A stretch of DNA of 64,000 bases from the NCBI RefSeq assembly GCF_033239625.1, contig NZ_BTCK01000020.1:1-64000 (forward strand), read 5' to 3'. Made by a program: the position numbers and the translations under genes. Each line of letters starts with the position of its first letter. Position 1 is the stretch's first letter. Positions 60,667 to 64,000 of this stretch are shown here, piece by piece. Below the pieces are notes generated by a model. It did not search any database, was not told where the DNA came from, and worked only from the letters and a program-made list of their open reading frames with translations. This stretch comes from Paenibacillus_T sp033239625 (lineage in GTDB: Bacteria > Bacillota > Bacilli > Paenibacillales > Paenibacillaceae).

Positions 60667-61341
60667 ATGAATACAGCATATCGAGGCAGCGCCAAAGTCA
60701 TGGGCAATGGTTCGATCGCAGGCGGCTCTTATGACTCCGTCCGAATTATGGGCGATAGCGAGGTGCTCGGCCCGATTGATTGCGATACGTTCAGCTGTAT
60801 CGGCAATTGCAAAGTTAGAGGGAACATTCATACACAGAAGATGTTTAAGGCAACAGGCGATATTGCGGTCGAAGGTGAGTGCAGCGGCGAACAATTGAAG
60901 CTGCTCGGACAGCTCATCGTTCGCGGAGGCGTTCGCGGCAGAATCGTTAACGTTACCGGCAATCTGGAGGCGCAAGGTTATGTAGATGCGGAGCATCTCA
61001 AAATCAAAGGCACGATCGCCGTTGACGGATTAATCAATGCGGAGTATGCGGACATTCGCCTGTACGGGTCATGCCGTGTGAAGGAAATCGGCGGCAGACA
61101 GATTGACATACGCCGGAGCCCTTGGATGTCAGTTAAGAACTGGGTCAAATCGCAGATGCATACCGAGCTTACGGTGTCGGTTATCGAAGGCGATGATATC
61201 TATCTGGAGCATACGAAAGCAGACGTCGTGCGCGGCAACAAGGTTCATATCGGGAAGGGCTGCGAAATCGGACGTGTGGAATACCGCAAATCGCTCCATG
61301 TTGCAACGACGGCGAAGACAGGTGTCGAAGTGCAGTTGTAG
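60667..61341 (+). CDS. bacF: Bactofilin-like polymer-forming protein (BacF/YhbF)
   Basis: The 224-residue paralogue of the preceding gene has the same beta-helix rungs (GSIAGGSYDSVRIMGDSEV, FSCIGNCKVRGNI, FKATGDIAVEGEC, LKLLGQLIVRGGV, VNVTGNLEAQGYV, LKIKGTIAVDGLI), then a basic insert and the closing EGDDIYLEHTKADVVRGNKV. The two are likely to co-polymerise. ATG at 60667 follows AGGAGGAAG; the ATG at 60643 is upstream of that site. A gene pair with 73 bp between. Confidence 0.88.
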   Translation: MNTAYRGSAKVMGNGSIAGGSYDSVRIMGDSEVLGPIDCDTFSCIGNCKVRGNIHTQKMFKATGDIAVEGECSGEQLKLLGQLIVRGGVRGRIVNVTGNLEAQGYVDAEHLKIKGTIAVDGLINAEYADIRLYGSCRVKEIGGRQIDIRRSPWMSVKNWVKSQMHTELTVSVIEGDDIYLEHTKADVVRGNKVHIGKGCEIGRVEYRKSLHVATTAKTGVEVQL

Positions 61342-61357
61342 AACTGGATCTACTATT

Positions 61358-61391
61358 GAAGAGGATGAGCAGACTGCCGCTCATCCTCTTC
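61358..61391 (+). terminator. Hairpin after bacF
   Basis: Perfect 13-bp stem GAAGAGGATGAGC / GCTCATCCTCTTC. No T-run follows, so it may be a weak or factor-assisted terminator or a 3'-end stabiliser. Confidence 0.55.
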
Positions 61392-61593
61392 GGCATGTCC
61401 TCCATAACCTCCAATTGTCCGGTAAGTTTGCCTGTCCGCGTACGCAATCGCCTGCTCCGCAGATGATGGGATGCCGAGAATTGTCCAGTTGCAGTGCGAG
61501 CTGAACAATGCGCGGATATCGGATAGTTCTTGTCCATACCTTCTCTACGTCTTGGCATAGGATATGGTGAGCAAACGGAAAGGAGGAGGTGGA

Positions 61594-62028
61594 ATGACAC
61601 TGAAATCGGCTACTATGAAATTCACAGGCATCCGTTATTCGGTTGCTAACAAACGCGGCGCACGGACAAGCTGGTCGTCGTCCGGTTCGTGTGGATGCGG
61701 TCGGAGCAGCGGCGGTTGTCGCTCCGGCGGTGAGGATCCAGCAGTTGAAGGCATTCAAGAGGCTGGCAAAGAGCTGAGTTGTATTTTTAATACGCTGCAG
61801 AACAAATGGGTAGCAGAAGAACTGGCTAAAGCGATTCGTTGGCGTGAGAGCCGTGTTATTCAGGAAATTCTGAAGCATTGCGGCTGTGATTGCAAGGTTG
61901 TCGGCTTTTTCTGCACAGGCGAGTCCGATTGCGTACGCATCTGCTGCGAGTTCGGCAAATGGAATGAAGTAAAGGTGACGTTCGACATTTGCATCAAACG
62001 TAAAAAATCGTCCTGCGGTCGATACTAG
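61594..62028 (+). CDS. Cys-rich small protein, possibly spore-coat related
   Basis: The 144-residue protein has an N-terminal Ser/Gly/Cys segment (SGSCGCGRSSGGCRSGG), a helical middle (ELSCIFNTLQNKWVAEELAKAIRWRESRVIQEILKHCGCDC), and a beta-rich end with FFCTGESDCVRICCEFG and KKSSCGRY. Fourteen or so Cys in clusters fit a cross-linked or metal-binding protein; spore coat and crust proteins of the CotY/CotZ kind are of similar size and Cys content, but I cannot match the family. Start after GGAGGAGGTGG. Confidence 0.65.
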   Translation: MTLKSATMKFTGIRYSVANKRGARTSWSSSGSCGCGRSSGGCRSGGEDPAVEGIQEAGKELSCIFNTLQNKWVAEELAKAIRWRESRVIQEILKHCGCDCKVVGFFCTGESDCVRICCEFGKWNEVKVTFDICIKRKKSSCGRY

Positions 62029-62041
62029 CATCTTGTATCAT

Positions 62042-62082
62042 AAACAACGGCTTCCTATGAGGAGGCCGTTATTTCTTTATGG
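62042..62082 (+). terminator. Terminator after the Cys-rich gene
   Basis: AACGGCTTCCT / AGGAGGCCGTT stem (one bulge or wobble) followed by ATTTCTTTAT. Confidence 0.78.
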
Positions 62083-62194
62083 GGCTAAGGTTTCTCATCA
62101 AGACGGTTAATGGGGGCATTCACGGGACGCAAGAGGCGCGCATATGCTACAGCACGTGAACGTATGGGCTATTGTTGAAGGGGGGCATTGAAGC

Positions 62195-62704
62195 ATGCCA
62201 ACAATTCCAAACTTTCCTCCGCAGCTGCTGGAGGAGCACCGGCTGTGGCACCATGCCAATCATGTGAACGGGACGTTCGTGCCTGTGGGCTGGGGAGATC
62301 GGTTCCTCCGGTTCCATCGCCAGTTCATTCGCCGGGCATTAAGTTGGTATGAACAGCAGGGGTATGACACCCGCTGGGTTGAGCCTTGGCCGCAGGTGCC
62401 GGATGCGATTCGGCGTGCGCCTTGCTACAATTGGGCGGCAGAGAATCGGATCGTGAATCAGCCTGAGTCATTCGCAACGCTTGATGAGCTGGGGCGTTTC
62501 ATGGAGTCGAGCCAGGTGCACGCATGCATTCATATGACAGCGGCGAGAATTTACCGCGAGCCGGACATTAACGATTTCGACGTGGCGCCGCGCAATACGG
62601 TATTCTACAGCATTCATGGCCTTATCGATAATTGGTACCGGAACTGGGAGCGGGCGACCGGTCAGCAGCGTGGACGCAGGCCGATTCGTGTGGATGAGGA
62701 ATAG
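62195..62704 (+). CDS. Small tyrosinase-like protein
   Basis: The 169-residue protein resembles a minimal tyrosinase/hemocyanin core: RFLRFHRQFIRRALSWYE (about 36-53) recalls the CuA FLxxHRxFLxxxE helix, and VHACIHMTAARI (about 108) plus TVFYSIHGLIDNWYRNWE (about 133-150) recalls the CuB H-x3-H and FxxHHxxIDRxWxxW regions. Normal tyrosinases are about 270 residues or more. In the last CuB segment one of the paired His is Ile (SIHGLID), so copper binding may be incomplete. Start about 7 bases after GGGGGG. Monocistronic between terminators. Confidence 0.65.
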   Translation: MPTIPNFPPQLLEEHRLWHHANHVNGTFVPVGWGDRFLRFHRQFIRRALSWYEQQGYDTRWVEPWPQVPDAIRRAPCYNWAAENRIVNQPESFATLDELGRFMESSQVHACIHMTAARIYREPDINDFDVAPRNTVFYSIHGLIDNWYRNWERATGQQRGRRPIRVDEE

Positions 62705-62727
62705 AAGCGGTCTCGATTATAAAATAA

Positions 62728-62764
62728 AGCCGGAGCACGTCACCGTGTGCTCCGGCTTCTTCGT
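62728..62764. terminator. Bidirectional terminator
   Basis: Stem AAGCCGGAGCAC / GTGTGCTCCGGCTT. On the minus strand it is followed by TTTATTTTAT, so it ends the NUDIX gene; on the plus strand, by CTTCTTCG, it may also serve the tyrosinase-like gene. Confidence 0.85.
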
Positions 62765-62776
62765 ATGAGTCCGATA

Positions 62777-63418
62777 TTAAGTAAGCTTCTCCAACGCGCG
62801 AAGCACTTGGATGTAGTAAGCCAGATCGCGCGGCACGAATTGTGATGCGCGAACGACAGTCTGACCGGCGACGTTGACATAGTCGCTGCCGCTCTTCTGG
62901 AGAGCAATACCGGAGGCCTCAACGGTCTCGATCTGCCCTTCGAACAGTGCGATCATATCGTTCAGCTCCGCTTCATAGAGGCCGGCCACCTCTTCAGCCT
63001 GAAGGCGCATTGCCGCCAGCGGTTCGTTCCACACGAGACCGAACACATGGCTGAACTCCCTGTCGATATAAGGAATGCCATTCGCGACGCCTTCGTCTTC
63101 CTCTTGCCAGCGGAGCAGCGGGACAAGCTGTTCGAACGGGGCGGATACGCCAAGCTCCTCCTCGAGCTCGCGAACCGCTTGAGCGACGGTTTCGCCAGCT
63201 GCTAGATGACCGGCAGCCGTGATGTCATAACAGCTTGGATTCGTGTCTTTAGTCGCGGTGCGAAGCTGGAACTGCACAAGACGCCGATCGCCCTCGCGCC
63301 TAGTCAGCCAGCAGTGGAACGTCTGATGCCAGTAACCTTTCGCATGCGCCTCGGCCCGCGTTGCCTGGCCGATCGGATTCATCGCTTCATCGAATATATC
63401 GAACAGCTCCGCTTTCAT
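62777..63418 (-). CDS. NUDIX hydrolase
   Basis: The 213-residue enzyme has a NUDIX core (about 25-175). The box reads GHLAAGE-TVAQAV-RELEEELGV, with six rather than seven residues between the first Glu and the RE pair. The N-terminus, MKAELFDIFDEAMNPIGQATRAEAHAKGYWHQTFHCWL, is like that of the isopentenyl-diphosphate-isomerase-type NUDIX group, with a C-terminal helical extension. Substrate unknown. A start at 63418 has AAGGAG about 12 bases upstream. It may be cotranscribed with mscL, 18 bp upstream. Confidence 0.86.
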   Translation of the reverse strand: MKAELFDIFDEAMNPIGQATRAEAHAKGYWHQTFHCWLTRREGDRRLVQFQLRTATKDTNPSCYDITAAGHLAAGETVAQAVRELEEELGVSAPFEQLVPLLRWQEEDEGVANGIPYIDREFSHVFGLVWNEPLAAMRLQAEEVAGLYEAELNDMIALFEGQIETVEASGIALQKSGSDYVNVAGQTVVRASQFVPRDLAYYIQVLRALEKLT

Positions 63419-63436
63419 ATGAGCGTGTCACTCCTT

Positions 63437-63943
63437 CTAGATGGCCGCTCCAGGTTCAGCAGCAGGTTCCAAATGCGAAGTGCAGTGCTTGCAGCGAGTC
63501 GCTTTGATCGGAACAGAGGACAAGCAGTACGGGCATTCCTTCTCCGTCGGCGCTGCAGGCTTCTCTTCCTCGGTGCGCTTCAGTTTACTGATCCCTTTGA
63601 CGAGGAGGAATACGCAGAATGCAACGATGGTGAAGTCGAGCACAACGTTAATAAACTGACCGTATGCGATGACGGGAATGCCGTGCTCCTGCGCCTTTGC
63701 AAGCGACAGCTCCGAGGCAGGTATGCCATTCACCGTACCGCTTTTGTCAATATCGTTCAGGTTGATGTACAGATCGACGAAGTTCATGCCGCCCAGCAGC
63801 AGTCCGATTGGAGGCATAATGAGATCGTTGACGATCGAGGAGACGATTTTGCCGAAAGCGCCGCCGATAATGACGCCGACCGCAAGATCGATCACGTTGC
63901 CTTTGACGGCGAACGATTTGAATTCTTTCAATAAGGTTTTCAT
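63437..63943 (-). CDS. mscL: Large-conductance mechanosensitive channel with zinc-ribbon tail
   Basis: The channel opens under membrane tension to save cells from hypo-osmotic lysis. The N-terminus MKTLLKEFKSFAVKGNVIDLAVGVIIGGAFGKIVSSIVNDLIMP is the S1-TM1 gate helix; TM2 is VVLDFTIVAFCVFLLVKGI (about 103-121). After the usual cytoplasmic helix an extra zinc-ribbon follows, CPYC-x10-CKHC (about 138-155). Total 168 residues, longer than the typical 130-150. Start after AAGGATAGGA. Confidence 0.92.
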   Translation of the reverse strand: MKTLLKEFKSFAVKGNVIDLAVGVIIGGAFGKIVSSIVNDLIMPPIGLLLGGMNFVDLYINLNDIDKSGTVNGIPASELSLAKAQEHGIPVIAYGQFINVVLDFTIVAFCVFLLVKGISKLKRTEEEKPAAPTEKECPYCLSSVPIKATRCKHCTSHLEPAAEPGAAI

Positions 63944-64000
63944 TCTATCCTATCCTTCCTACTCTTGTTCGTTCTATTATACCCGCTATTGCGGTATATC

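Overview
This window looks like chromosomal DNA of a spore-forming, low-to-mid GC Gram-positive bacterium of the Paenibacillaceae (Paenibacillus or Cohnella-like). The reasons are strong GGAGG-type ribosome binding sites, a two-subunit glycine decarboxylase (gcvPA/gcvPB), an LtaS-type lipoteichoic acid synthase, NasB/NasC assimilatory nitrate reductase with TnrA/GlnR-type boxes, a BmrC/BmrD-type ABC pair, and a yhbD-bacE-bacF locus. Codon choice is even across the window. I see no insertion sequence, prophage, rRNA operon or CRISPR array. One tRNA gene (Thr, anticodon CGT) is present.

Layout. 0-2.2 kb: prohibitin-like membrane protein (-) and an unknown membrane-anchored protein (+). 2.3-7.2 kb: nasB-nasC behind three TnrA/GlnR-type boxes. 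7.4-11.9 kb: a membrane GGDEF-EAL protein translationally coupled to a solute-binding lipoprotein, then a cupin. 11.9-12.8 kb: gene-free, repeat-containing. 12.8-15.4 kb: LTA synthase and a PAP2 phosphatase (-). 15.7-20.2 kb: glycine cleavage genes, with gcvT-gcvPA-gcvPB on the minus strand and gcvH divergent. 20.3-26.3 kb: MHYT-GGDEF-EAL protein and a heterodimeric ABC exporter. 26.3-36.2 kb: metallophosphoesterase, UvrD-type helicase, GH43 glycosidase, two glycosyltransferases, a nucleotide-sugar dehydrogenase, and an XRE regulator with ten about 29-residue repeats.

36.6-47.3 kb is the most striking part: a Ter-family stress operon. It has three TerD paralogues, TerC, a CitE-like aldolase, a large PRTase-TRSP-StiP fusion, a HAD phosphatase, an ATP-grasp ligase, a helical membrane protein and TelA. 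This matches the Ter-linked cluster that has been proposed from comparative genomics to make a nucleoside-like metabolite. Here the two usual phosphoribosyltransferase genes are one polypeptide, and the early gaps each carry a stable hairpin.

47.5-58.8 kb: SDR, short globin-coupled sensor, saccharopine-dehydrogenase-like protein, two-domain multicopper oxidase with an HD-GYP phosphodiesterase, D,D-carboxypeptidase, stand-alone EAL protein, His-rich protein with an Sm-like tail, and a histidine kinase. 58.8-64 kb: tRNA-Thr, yhbD-bacE-bacF, a Cys-rich protein, a small tyrosinase-like protein, a NUDIX hydrolase and MscL with a zinc-ribbon tail.

Common themes are cyclic-di-GMP turnover (four proteins), the cell envelope, and stress. 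Two non-coding repeat families recur: a structured palindromic element of about 150 bp in two copies, and a 50-bp-period repeat in three gaps. All functional calls are from sequence reading alone; no database search was run.
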